This document shows, in pieces, positions 1-9,690 of a stretch of 64,000 bases of DNA (within the stretch, counting starts at the first letter, position 1; each line of letters opens with the position of its first letter). The notes under the pieces were generated by a model that was not told where the DNA came from, did not search any database, and worked only from the letters and a program-made list of their open reading frames with translations. The translations under genes and the position numbers were made by a program. The DNA is taken from contig CM059198.1 in NCBI GenBank assembly GCA_030323885.1, positions 12,686,462 to 12,750,461 on the forward strand, in the 5' to 3' direction. This DNA comes from Branchipolynoe longqiensis. Lineage: Eukaryota > Annelida > Polychaeta > Phyllodocida > Polynoidae.

Positions 1-109
1 ATCCACAATGTAATGCCTATTACTGGAACACACATGCATCGCCGCTGACAATGAGTATATTTTGTTAAATAAATACTTTATCCCTCCCAATTAATATAAG
101 CCCTATATG

Positions 110-110
<1 letters not shown>

Positions 111-176
<66 letters not shown>
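111..176. repeat. TA/CA microsatellite
   Basis: An uninterrupted TA dinucleotide run (about 111-160) passes directly into a CA run (161-176). Simple-sequence repeat, no coding potential. Confidence 0.95.
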
Positions 177-189
177 AGTGTTATGTGGA

Positions 190-490
190 CCTGAGGAAAA
201 AGGGAAATATTGTACCAGGAGCAAGATTCAAACCCGCACTTGTTGCAGTATTCTGGGGTTAATGGACTAACCATTACACTACCCGTCGCATCACCTTACC
301 CACCCTACCTGTATATGTGGCTACTTGCCTGATAGCTCAGTGCAGATTACTGCATTCATTCCCTGCAATTGTTCGATTTCTAAATGGTTTATGTCCAGAA
401 TTTGTTTAATGCTTACAATTACATACGTACATGTAGGCACTGCACTTAAATATACATACCGAGGGTAGGTTCAACAACCATACATCTCTA
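190..490 (-). repeat. SINE-like element, family 1
   Basis: On the minus strand this copy contains an A-box-like stretch (TAGTGTAATGGTTAG) and a B-box-like stretch (GGGTTTGAATC) spaced as in a tRNA-type pol III promoter. Related copies lie near 10395, 10965, 27470, 32225, 41755 and 43070. The copy at 32225-32525 aligns over the whole length and shares the end motif GGGTAGGTTCAACAACCA. The tRNA-like boxes sit in the 3-prime half of the family unit rather than at its head. Confidence 0.65.
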
Positions 491-682
491 AGCTTGGATG
501 AGATCGAGGTAATAGTTTGGTGGTCCCCCTTGCTTTGTCACTTTCCGTTGTTCTATAGCTATATACTGCATGCATTCTGTTTGCAATCTAAGGTGCTAAA
601 TATGTAGTGCAAATGCTTATATATCATACATAGCCCACTATATTTTGAGTGAAGAATTTATATTAATAAGCTTTAAAAATGA

Positions 683-724
683 AATCGAGAACATCTACTA
701 GTCACCATCGAGATGTTCTCGATT
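683..724. repeat. Short hairpin within an interspersed repeat
   Basis: Arms AATCGAGAACATCT (683-696) and AGATGTTCTCGATT (711-724) are perfect reverse complements around a 14-base loop. The surrounding 670-870 sequence is related to 3085-3300 (shared ATCGAGA, TCTCTCCCA and TGCTGGAACCA blocks), so it belongs to an interspersed repeat. A G-run follows near 881-898. Confidence 0.6.
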
Positions 725-1326
725 CCACTCTCTCCCAATTCCGTAAACACTACACCAATACCGATAAACAGTGTGTGCTGGAACCATCGACTCAACAACT
801 CGTTTAATTTAGACTAGGTTGTCATCCACCCCTACTGTGGTTAGGAGTGAACCTTGTATCTAGCGAGGTGTGTGCAGTAGGGGGGAGGGGGGGGGGGGAG
901 AGGTGCAGAGTGGTGGATTGTTGGTTCTGGGAGGGAGTGAGTCAGCAAGTCGGACCAGGTTTTGGCCTGCAAAGTTATGACGTTTTAGAAGGCACATTCA
1001 GTCTGCCCTTCATATCCAGATGTCGGGTTGTATTAGTGCCTCTATACAACATATCCAGTATTGACTTTGTGTGCTAAGACTAATGAGCCCGTATCAGCAT
1101 GTCTGCAGCACTAGTGACCTCATTACATCAACTGATCAACCACCCAAGTACTAACCAGGTGCACCACAACTTAAATTTGCAGAATTACAGAATACGGGAC
1201 TAGTCTGCCATCTTTTATTCACATATTTATTTTACAGCCAGGCGCTTGGCATTAGCAAATCGAAGTTTACTCAGGAAATATGTTTTAACTTTGTTACAAG
1301 CATTATGGTAGATTATAGGTAGGCCT

Positions 1327-1612
1327 AATTGACCAATTTCATATGACGTCAGCACATGTATTTAGTTCAGTGCGCGCGCTGCTTGGGTGCAGGACAACAT
1401 CCGGTCATACTGCAAACTCAATGGCTATGAGCAATCTTCATAGAGAAAATGTGAAATATCTCTAAAACCACAATACCTAGAAACAAACTGATTGGAATAC
1501 ACATAGAAAACATGTTTACCAAAAAGATTATATTAAATCTATACGGTTAGGGTCCTGGATTTCTATTAATTTTGAATAAAACTGACGTTTTGCACTGCGC
1601 GTACGGCGTCAC
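1327..1612 (+). repeat. R230 interspersed repeat, forward copy
   Basis: It starts ATTGACCAATTTCATATGAC, as does the copy at 37177. It continues through a conserved body (GAGCAATCTTCAT, GAAATATCTCTAAAACCAC, CATAGAAAACATGTTTACC, GGATTTCTATTAATTTTGAA) to GCACTGCGCGTACGG. Other copies are at 2580, 29975, 37177-37925 (array), 38425 and, inverted, 1735 and 62500. No coding capacity; the body of a non-autonomous element. Confidence 0.8.
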
Positions 1613-1616
1613 AACC

Positions 1617-2125
1617 CGGTGTCATGGTATACAACCCCTGCCTGATCGCAGCCCCTGTCGTGGCTTCTGCGCATGCGCAGAGGTTGTAAACAAGCCCAGC
1701 TCGGCTGCAGAACGACTACACACTGCCAGTGTCTATTAAAGATTAATAGAAATGCACAACCCTAACCATATAAATTTAATATAATCTGTTCGTTGGATAT
1801 GTTTTCTATATATGTTCCAGGGGGTTTGTTTCTAGGTGGTGTATAGTTTCATAGATATTTCACTTTTTCTGTATGAAGATTGCACTGACACTCAGAATAT
1901 CCCAACTTTCACTATTTAGTCTATTATCTCTGTTTTTAATACTTTCAGCATAAATTGCTCTTAGGTTACATTAAATACTTCAGATCTTCCTCTTCAATCG
2001 CGCATTAAGATATTTTTAATCGATCCACTGAAAGTTTTTTAATTTATTTTACAAAAATAAATGCTTAGTCAACTGTCTTCACGGCAGGGGCTGCGATCAG
2101 GCAGGGGTTTTATACCATGACACCG
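1617..2125. mobile_element. CGGTGT-ended MITE (inverted-repeat element)
   Basis: The left end CGGTGTCATGGTATACAACC (1617 on) is mirrored by the right end, which finishes ACCATGACACCG at 2125. The arms share about 50 bp (CCCCTGCCTGATCGCAGCCCC). The left arm continues into CGTGGCTTCTGCGCATGCGCA, shared with the MITE at 4614-4981. The interior carries an inverted R230 body (about 1735-1885) and one arm of a foldback repeat. No obvious target duplication. Superfamily not assigned. Confidence 0.6.
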
Positions 2126-2371
2126 GGAAACTAGCCCGCGAAGGCTAAAATACCGCAGTGATTTGTGCTGCAGCAATGCTATGTCTATGCGGAGCATTTA
2201 TTATTGCAAAATGAATTTAAAAGTTTTCATTGGATCGATTAAAAATATCTTAATGCGGGATTGAAGAGGAAGATCTGCAGTATTTGATTTAACCTAAGAG
2301 CAATTTTCTATCAAAGTATTAAAAACAGAGATAATGGTGAAAGTGGGGATATTCTGAGTGTCAGTGCCAGT
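1880..2371. repeat. Long foldback repeat
   Basis: About 1880-2080 and 2190-2371 are imperfect reverse complements (ACACTCAGAATATCCC versus GGGATATTCTGAGTGT; CTTCCTCTTCAATC versus GATTGAAGAGGAAG), forming a stem near 180 bp around a loop near 110 bp. A further copy of the right arm is embedded at 45355-45565 inside another MITE, so the arm moves independently. Confidence 0.75.
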
Positions 2372-2579
2372 GTTAGCCTTACCAGATCATGGCCTCAAAA
2401 ACTATTTTCGCAAAATAAATTCAACAACTTCCAATTGGCTGATAAAAAAAAAGCTGAATGTGAAATTGTAGAGAAAGATCTGAACTATTTAATAAAGACA
2501 AGAGAAATTTACTTCCAAAGGACCAATAAGCACAAATTACTGTGATAGTTAGGGTAGTTTTAATGTTGTCTCGATGACC

Positions 2580-2905
2580 GAATGTCTGACATCGAGAATG
2601 GCGGTGAGCAATCTTCATACAGAAAAAGTGAAATATCTCTGAAACCACACCACCTAGAAACAAATTGATTGGATTACACATAGAAAACATGTTTACCAAA
2701 AAGATTATATTAAATTGATATGGTTAGGGTCCTGGATTTCTATTAATTTTGAATAAAACTGACTTTTTGCACTGCGCGTACGGCAAACTCAATGCTGAAT
2801 AAAACTGGCAAACTCAGAAGCAGTGTGCATTCGTTCTGCAGCCAAGCTGCGCGCGCATACACAATGTTTACAAACATTGAAAGGGGTCTATACCGCAGCC
2901 ATGTC
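2580..2905 (+). repeat. R230 interspersed repeat
   Basis: Same body as at 1327-1612 (GAGCAATCTTCATACAG to GCACTGCGCGTACGG). It is followed by the extended tail TTCGTTCTGCAGCC...GCGCGCATACAC...ACAAACATTGAAAGGGGTC, also seen at 37820-37905. Confidence 0.75.
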
Positions 2906-4399
2906 TCCATGATAGGGCTGCGAAACAACCATATTGTAAGAAGTGTTGGCACGCCAGGATGGTGGCTATAACGTCAGGAATTTGCAATCTGAGGTGTTAA
3001 CTATGTGGTTCAACTACTTCAACGTCATATCCCGCTACTTCTGGGGTGAATACTTTATGAAATCATGTAGCTTAATCGACGTTAACAGTTGAATCGAGAG
3101 CATTCAGTGGATGCCATCTTGGATTCTCTCCCATTTAATCAATTCTATTTCAATATAGATAAAAACTGAATGCTGGAACCAAGAGCGCCACTTTTTTATT
3201 CGCAGTTGATTCATACTAAAGTAGTTTGGCTCGGATTTAGACATAATTGTCACTCACCGCTACTGTGTGTCAGGGTGACTATTTTATCTTGAGCACTTAC
3301 AGGCGTATCACCAGCCATCACCACTCTCAAGATGACGTCAGCTGTTGCTAGGATATCGTGGGCGGTCCGGGAACCAGGAGGATGAGTATGCTGGTTGCCG
3401 GAGGTCTTTGAGTGCACTACAAGATAGAAGAGACCAGACTGAACTGTTGTGTAGACCTTGATAGAAGGGCAAACAGTGAAGAAAGAGGAGAGCCATGTCA
3501 CTAGTTACCAAGCACTTCACTGAGCATACATGGGTCTCGAGGGGGGGGGGGGGGAGGCTCATCTGGAAACCTTTGAAAAAAGTGATGCAAAATGGTGCAT
3601 TCCGATGCATTTTGACATACAAAAATATGTCTAAAAATCAAAGACAAAACAAGCTAAAATGATTCTTTGGCAGGAGATTATGAATTGAAAGCGGGAAATT
3701 GGAAGATTGGGGTTATTTTTTCATATTTTACGGAAATCTCCCGCCAAACTGGTCGACTTCGCACTTATGTCACCACAATCTAACGATGTAAATGTTAATC
3801 CTAACTAAGTGAAGATAATTGGCAGTATAAGTTGCATATGAGCTACGATTGAGTTTGCAGTGTTATATTTTATGATTGGAATCTGTTGACTTTGACATTT
3901 TTTTTGTCACACACCTAATACTGTCTGCACCACGTATTAGTTAGTATACGCTGATGTAGATAAAAGATTCACCCTGTACTTGTAATACACGAGTGAAGGA
4001 CAACGTAGTCTAAATACGGGCGAAAATAGCTTTAGTATGGAACCTGAACTAGAAACTGTGGTTCCAGGATCCAATGGCTACATATATCGGCACATAGTTG
4101 GTGAAATGGGAGAGAATGCAAAAAGACAAGATGGCGGCCGTAGAACGCTGTCGATTTCACTTTTAAATCTTATTAAACTAGCTATTATATTATATTTTTC
4201 AACTCAAAGTTAGCGGGCTATCAATAAGACATATGTAAAGAATAATTCTTGCTTCTTACATTGTGAAATTAGGCTCTCAATTCTTTGACCCGCATTTTCG
4301 CCAGCTTTTACATAAGGTTGGTTTGCACCCCTACTGTAGCAGTACGGGGTGAATCTTGTATCTAACGCTGATGGTGCTGCAGCATTAACAAAAATTTAA
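2906..4399. other. No gene recognised
   Basis: Contains a diverged interspersed repeat (about 3085-3300), a G-run at 3540-3555, and AT-rich sequence with no ORF showing protein-like conservation. The stretch CACCCCTACTGTAG...GGTGAATCTTGTATCTA near 4325-4370 recurs from 826-865, marking a repeat just upstream of the LINE. Confidence 0.5.
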
Positions 4400-5645
4400 A
4401 TGGTGGCAGCCACTATAGGAAATGACCAAACGATTAAACCTAACATCAATGAGAACGACAAAACAATAAAACACTAAAATGGAAACGACTTTGAAGAAAG
4501 AGTCGTAGCCACAATATTTGGAGAAAATGTCGCAAAAATATTCAGGGACTGGATAAAAAAGGAAATAAGCCAGTCTCAGACAAGGACATGCAAAACGACA
4601 TGCAAAACGAAACCGGTGTGGCGGTTTCAGCGCCCGGTCAGTTTCAGCGGCCTGTCGTGGCTTCTGGGCATGCGCGGATTTTAAGAGATGGTCAAAACAC
4701 CCGAGGCCTCGCCGGCTACAAGCTCAGCTGGTGCCCGGCAGTGTTAGGGACCGATTAGGCCGAAATCTATTGAATGCGATCATATTTAACAGAATTACAT
4801 ACTCAAATAATGAAATTTAATTAAATTAACCTTAAATTCCAAGCGATATTAACGTAGGCGTCGAATCGCCGAGTGTAAACAAAACAAATAGCAGTGCTCG
4901 CCGCAACATGCGAAAATCCGCGCATGCGCAGAAGCCACGACAGGCCGCTGAAACTGACCGGGCGCTGAAACCGCCACACCGCAGGATGACAACACGTCGG
5001 ACATGGAAAATGAAGTAGACACCAAATGGTCCACGAACACGATCCAAAGCCTCAAAAAGGAACTAAGTGAACTACAAACGGGATATAATAGCCTAATGCT
5101 GGAATGTACAAGGCCAACTAAAAAAATAACAATGAGGGAACGCAAAATGGAAAAAGTAAAACCCCAAAAGGTAGCGAAAAAACGATGAAAGAAGCCGACA
5201 CACTACCACAACCGACAGTGGAGAACAAAAAACTAAACGTAATCATGCAAGGCATCCCAGAAAAAGAGGACGAGTCCATGGAAAACACAATTTCGAACCT
5301 GCTAAAAAAGGCGGAATGTTCCTTCGACTGGACAGTAGTAAAAAAAGCATACAGACTGGGGGAAAAAAGCAAGAAAAGAACAGGGAATATCATCAAGAAA
5401 ACCCCAAAGGTAACTCAAAAGAGCGCCCAAAAGAGTCCAGGCCAAGAGGAATAAAAATCCACTTGGAAAAAGAAAGCCAAAAAAGGGAACTGTTCAGGAG
5501 TAAAAAAAAATTGAACAACGAACAAGCCTTCAAAAACGTCACACTCAGACCACACAGGACTAAAAAGGAGATGCTAGAAGAAAAAACGGTACAGCAAATG
5601 TACACACTGGCTAGAGAAAAAACGAAAAAACCACAGCCAGAATGA
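4400..5645 (+). pseudogene. LINE ORF1, N-terminal and RNA-binding part
   Basis: The ATG at 4400 (MVAATIGNDQ...) opens a frame with a TAA at 4475-4477, then continues as NGNDFEERVV...GENVAKIFRDWIKKEI, a typical LINE ORF1 opening. A MITE (4614-4981) splits it. After it comes a heptad-like, Lys/Glu-rich coiled coil (SLKKELSELQTGYNSLML, about 5050-5100). The central domain holds NVIMQGIPEKEDE (about 5236-5275) and, in another frame, IKIHLEKESQKRELFRSKKKL (about 5449-5510), as in ORF1p-type RRM regions. At least two frame changes (about 5185 and 5400-5450) break it. Known role of the family: coating LINE RNA as a trimeric chaperone. The last frame stops at 5643-5645, overlapping the ATG at 5642 that starts the NADAR segment, so the join could be a frameshift or a genuine overlap. 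Confidence 0.75.
4614..4981. mobile_element. CGGTGT-ended MITE inserted in LINE ORF1
   Basis: Perfect to near-perfect terminal inverted repeats of about 69 bp: left CGGTGTGGCGGTTTCAGCGC from 4614, right ending GCGCTGAAACCGCCACACCG at 4981. The 368-bp element splits the ORF1 coding sequence. Its interior (TCTATTGAATGCGATCATAT and on) is shared with the hairpin elements at 27908-28275 and 42240-42300, which have different ends. It is therefore a mosaic. No clear target duplication by eye. Confidence 0.8.
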
Positions 5646-6233
5646 GAGGGAAAAACTTTGAAATAGAAGGGAAACTATACAAACCGACAGAATTCGGTAA
5701 TATAACTGTAGAGGGAATAAGCCCAGAGCCTGCGGCGACAAGAGAGCACAGCTGGGGAATCTCTTTTCAAGGACACAACACTCCCTACAGCAATCTATAT
5801 AAATGCAAAATACAGGGAAAAGATTGAAAAATCTATAACTCGGCAGAACAATATTACTGCTCGGTTATGGCTAAATACCACAAGTTCGACATCATGTGAT
5901 TCATTGATGCAACAGACAATCCATACACCATCAAAGCCATAGGAAAAAAGGTATGGCGTTCACCTGAATGGATAAAAACAAACGAGAAGGTGATGGAGGA
6001 CATTGTAATGGCAAAATTCATGCAAAATGAGGATCTAAAGGAAACAATACTAAACGCGCCTGGAAGAGCCTTCAGGGAATGCACAAGATGCCCCCACTGG
6101 GGCACAGGACTGTTCCTCCAAAATGCAGGTGCAGCTGCAGATGAAGTAGTCAAAAAAGGATATCAAAACAAAATGGGAGAAATCCTCAAAAAAACAAGAG
6201 ACACCATCAGTGCAAACTGTCAAGGATCAAGGT
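5642..6233 (+). pseudogene. LINE ORF1 C-terminal NADAR (YbiA-like, DUF1768) domain
   Basis: A single frame from 5642 to TAA at 6231-6233, interrupted only by TGA at 5825-5827 and TGA at 5897-5899. Residue pattern fits the NADAR superfamily: FQGHNTPYSNLYKCKI, then NSAEQYY, AKYHKFDI, FIDATDNPYTIKAIGKKVW, KVMEDIVMAKFMQN, LKETIL, a WG.GLF motif (HWGTGLF) and a terminal NKMGEILKKTRD. Known of the family: NADAR enzymes act as N-glycosidases on riboflavin intermediates (YbiA) or remove ADP-ribose from guanine bases. Inference: in the intact LINE the domain would be part of, or translated with, ORF1p and travel with the RNP. This copy is inactive because of the two stops. An alternative is that a NADAR gene was captured only in this LINE family. 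I consider the domain call strong and its role open. Confidence 0.8.
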
Positions 6234-6535
6234 AAGTACGAATAAATAACAAACAAACAAAAATAAATAAATAACGTCTAAATAGAGAGACAATTTATTA
6301 TTTATTCTGGTAAAATAATATTGAAATATATATATACTCAGCGGCCACCTTACTATTGCTGCACAGGAACAGTAACATGACCGCACGCACTGGCAGCGCA
6401 AGCACCAACAGCAAATTAAGGTAAGTGACCACAGTATGCAGGCTGAGTCGTTTTAAATACTAATCTCAATTCCACACTAGAAACCACCTCCAGCACAAAC
6501 AGTTATTTACACCTAACTGCCACGCAAATATGGTG
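6234..6535 (+). other. LINE inter-ORF region
   Basis: AT-rich spacer between the ORF1 stop (6231-6233) and the first recognisable endonuclease residues. It has no alternative gene. Two GGTAAGT-like sequences (6230 and 6419) look like splice donors but have no other support. Confidence 0.4.
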
Positions 6536-6539
6536 GAAT

Positions 6540-7430
6540 ATATGTAAATTTGATGTGTTAACACTATCAGAAACATGCATTCATGAGTTGCATAGTGAAC
6601 AAACTACTAGAGATTAGTGGGTACAGGCTTGTGAGAGAGGATAGAAAAACACTGACCAATACACAAATACAAAAAAGGGGTGGAGGTGTTGCAATATACA
6701 TGGAAAAAAAACCTCAACTCTGAACATAAACCATTACAAGAAGCAAACAGATCAGATACAAACATTGGATTAGTATGGACACTAATACAAAATGAGAAAC
6801 AATCCAACATAGCTGTAGGGAGTCTATATAGACCGCCAAATGGTGACATAGAAGACTTCATCACACAACTGGAGACATCGCTAGAAAGTGTGTCGAAACT
6901 AACGACGGCTGAGATATTCTTACTAGGGCACTTCAATATAAACTACAAAACAAACAACAAAAACAAATACTCACTAGAGAACTTAATCAAAGGCAGAGGG
7001 TTAAAGCAAAAAATGAGTGATTTAACAAGGATGCAGAAAACAGCTCGATAATAGGCCTAATAATAACATACTCAAATCATACTGGGGCATTAGCGATCAT
7101 GAATTGATGTATGTTACTAGAAAGAAAATAAAAACAAAAAACAAAACTATTCCCCGTATGGGTAGATCATACAAAAACTACACAAAAGAGGCACTAGAAA
7201 CTCATCTGAAAGAAAACATTAAATTGCCATTTCCAACTGACATAGGTTAAATGACCAATGGAACAATATCATTGGGGAAGTCAGAAAGCATCTGGACACC
7301 ACCTGCCCAATAAAAAAACTTAAAATAAAAAACAACCAAGACCCATTGGTACCCCCAGAATTAATCAACCTAATTATGGACAAATATAAAACTGGTAAAT
7401 TAGCTAAAGCAAGCGAGTGACTACTAGACA
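6540..7430 (+). pseudogene. LINE ORF2 endonuclease domain
   Basis: Fragments of an endonuclease/exonuclease/phosphatase domain are spread over several frames: LTLSETCIHELHSEQ (about 6560-6600), YRLVREDRKTL (about 6623-6655), GGGVAIYM (about 6679-6702), then IAVGSLYRPPNGDIEDFI (about 6810-6860). LLGHFNINYKTN (about 6922-6957) is the usual GDFN block with the catalytic Asp replaced by His. Function in the family: nicking target DNA to prime reverse transcription. Multiple stops and frameshifts make it a pseudogene. The weakly conserved linker to the RT follows (7080-7550). Confidence 0.75.
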
Positions 7431-8529
7431 TAGAAAACTACCATAAAGCAAGAAGTCGTATCCAGAAATCAGTGAGAAAAGCCAAAAGACGGTACATTGT
7501 CAAACAAGACCAACAATGGGGAAAAAACTCACACAAATTCTAGAACAATGTGAAAATACTAATACCAAATAATAAAAATAAAGAATTGATTACCCTTTAC
7601 AACAACGAGGGAAAGGAAATCAGCAACAATGATACTGCTAATATGATGAACATACATTTCTCTACCATAGGCAATACACTATCCAAACAGTTCAACACAA
7701 ACTGGACCACGAAGGCGCCACAATTAAACACAGACATTGGAGATTGCACAACCACAATAAAAGAGATAAGTGAGCTCATAAAATCAATTGATTGCAACAA
7801 GCCATTGGGCATTGAAAATGCCTCAAGTATAGTATGAAAGATACACTCGGATGCATCCCATATGCTATATGTGAGCTATACAACAAATCGTTCACAGAAG
7901 GTACTTATGTGGACTGCTGGAAACTAGCCAAAGTAACACCACTCCACAAAGGAGGGGATAAACAGGTACTGGGAAACTATAGACCGATCTCCATACTCCC
8001 ACTGCCTGGTAAACTAATGGAAAAAATAATGCATAGACATATTATGGACCACGTAAACGAACACAAAATATTAAACAGTAAACAGGGCGGTTTCAGAAAA
8101 TACCACTCGACAATAAAAACAATTGCTAACTTAATAACCGATATTGCAAACAGTATCAATAAAAAGAACCTAGTCGGTGCAGCGTTCATAGACTTCAGCA
8201 AAGCGTTTGATACGGTAGACCACCCTATCCTAAGGAGCAAACTAACCCAAATGGGAATAACGGGAGTACAAGGAAAATGGCTAGCAAGCTATCTAGAAAA
8301 CCGAAAGCAATGCTCTACAGTAAATGGATCCATATCCAATGAGGAAACGATAACTTGTGGAGTACCCCAAGGGTCAGTCGTGGGGCAACTTCTCTTCCTC
8401 ATATATATTAACGATCTAAACAACTGGCTAGAAATTGAAAACATCCAACTATATGCAGATGATACGGTGGTATATGCCGCAGGAAAAACAACTGAAGAAA
8501 TAGAAACGAAACTGAATCTGACACTAAAA

Positions 8530-8977
8530 CAGGGATGAAAGTGGTCTCCATGAAAAAAAGCGGAAATGCTGATATTCTCCCATAGGCTTAGCATTGTCAG
8601 GAAAATTCCCGGAAGTCAGTTTTCATACATAGTGGTATACGCTGCTAGTGCTGCGCCGTTTGAAGCTTGTATTAGTAGTATATGCTGACCATGCTGCAGC
8701 TTTTGAAGCCATTAGTAGTATATGCTGCTAGTGCTGCGGCGTTTGCACCACATATTAGTATACGCAGACAAATAAGTGTTCACACTTCCTGTTTACCATT
8801 CTCTGTACACTGATGGTGCTGCAGCGTGAAACAACATATTGGTTGGTTGGTTGTTGAGGTTTTACGTCCTGGAAACATCTAACGTCATATCAGGACGGGT
8901 GCAATGTATTAGTACACACTTATGGCTACAGAAAAAATCCCGGAAATCCGCGAAATCGCGGAGATCTTTCATCCCTG
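8530..8977. mobile_element. CAGGGATG-ended DNA transposon in the LINE RT
   Basis: Terminal inverted repeats CAGGGATGAAAGTGGTCTCC (from 8530) and GGAGATCTTTCATCCCTG (to 8977). It is flanked by the 5-bp direct repeat TAAAA at 8525-8529 and 8978-8982. 448 bp, non-coding. Interior shows short direct repeats (TATACGCTGCTAGTGCTGCG-like, about 8635-8750) and a SINE fragment. A second copy is at 44772-45090. CAGGG ends recall hAT elements, but hAT makes 8-bp duplications, so the superfamily is left open. Confidence 0.85.
8846..8915 (-). repeat. SINE family 2, 3-prime fragment
   Basis: Reverse complement of the family-2 SINE end: TTTACGTCCTGGAAACATCT...GTCATATCAGGACG, preceded by a GGTTGGTTGGTTGTTG tail. 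It is nested in the DNA transposon that is itself nested in the LINE. Confidence 0.75.
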
Positions 8978-9690
8978 TAAAAGAACTAATTGAGTGGTGC
9001 CAACTAAATAGGATAACCATAAACAACAGCAAGTCAAAAACAGTACTATTTGGTACCAGGCTAACTAGTAACGTTAAAATAAAGTGTCTTCTGGGAAACA
9101 CAGAACTGGAACAAGTAGACCACTACCGATATCTGGGAGTGGATCTAGACAGACACCTAAATTATGACCTCTGCATAACAAATACTATAAAAAAAGTGAA
9201 CCATAAAATATGGCTACTGGCTAAACTGAGAATCTACATGACTGAAAACATGGCAATTAAAATATATAAAGGCATGATCCTCCCCTACTTTGACTATGGC
9301 GATGTAATATACATGGGAGGAAATACAAAACTATTAAACAAACTACAGGTGCTACAAAATAGAGCCCTCAAAGTATGCCTTCAGGGACACAAAAGATATC
9401 CTACAATCGAATTACACAAAAAATGCAATGCAACACTCCTAATGAGTAGAAGGGAAACGCACCTAAAAATACTAGCACACCATTACACCACAAAACTAGG
9501 CTACACAGCAACCCCCCATAGGGACACCAGGCAAATGGCGGCCCCAGTGCAACTGACAGCAATAAGTAACACAAAGATTTATGAGAGAAGTGTAGTGGCC
9601 ATAGCGGCACATGCATGGAATAATCAACCCACACAACAACGGGCAATCAAAAGCCTGGACCACTATAAAAGGTTCTTAAAGAAAACATAA

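Larger units (their letters stand above)
7550..9690 (+). pseudogene. LINE ORF2 reverse transcriptase
   Basis: The frame 7834-8538 carries RT blocks in order: WKLAKVTPLHKGGDKQVLGN, YRPISILPLPGKLMEKI, QGGFRK, AAFIDFSKAFDTVDH (catalytic Asp), GVPQGSVVGQLLFLIYINDL, and LYADDTVVYA (the YADD catalytic box). A 448-bp DNA element (8530-8977) interrupts it. The thumb and C-terminal region resume at KELIEWCQLNRITINNSKSK and run to the stop at 9690 (HYRYLGVDLDRHLNYD, WNNQPTQQRA). The upstream part 7550-7830 (NDTANMMNIHFSTIGNTL) belongs to the linker in another frame. Removing the insert plus one 5-bp duplication keeps the reading frame, so the RT was open when the insert arrived. Confidence 0.88.

Noticed and set aside
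847..1077. 76-residue frame
   Set aside because: Runs through a G-rich run and an interspersed repeat; no conserved pattern.
6230..6425. Splice donors (GGTAAGT) implying an intron in the NADAR gene
   Set aside because: The sequence lies between LINE ORF1 and ORF2 and no acceptor with a coding exon follows; the next coding sequence is LINE endonuclease.
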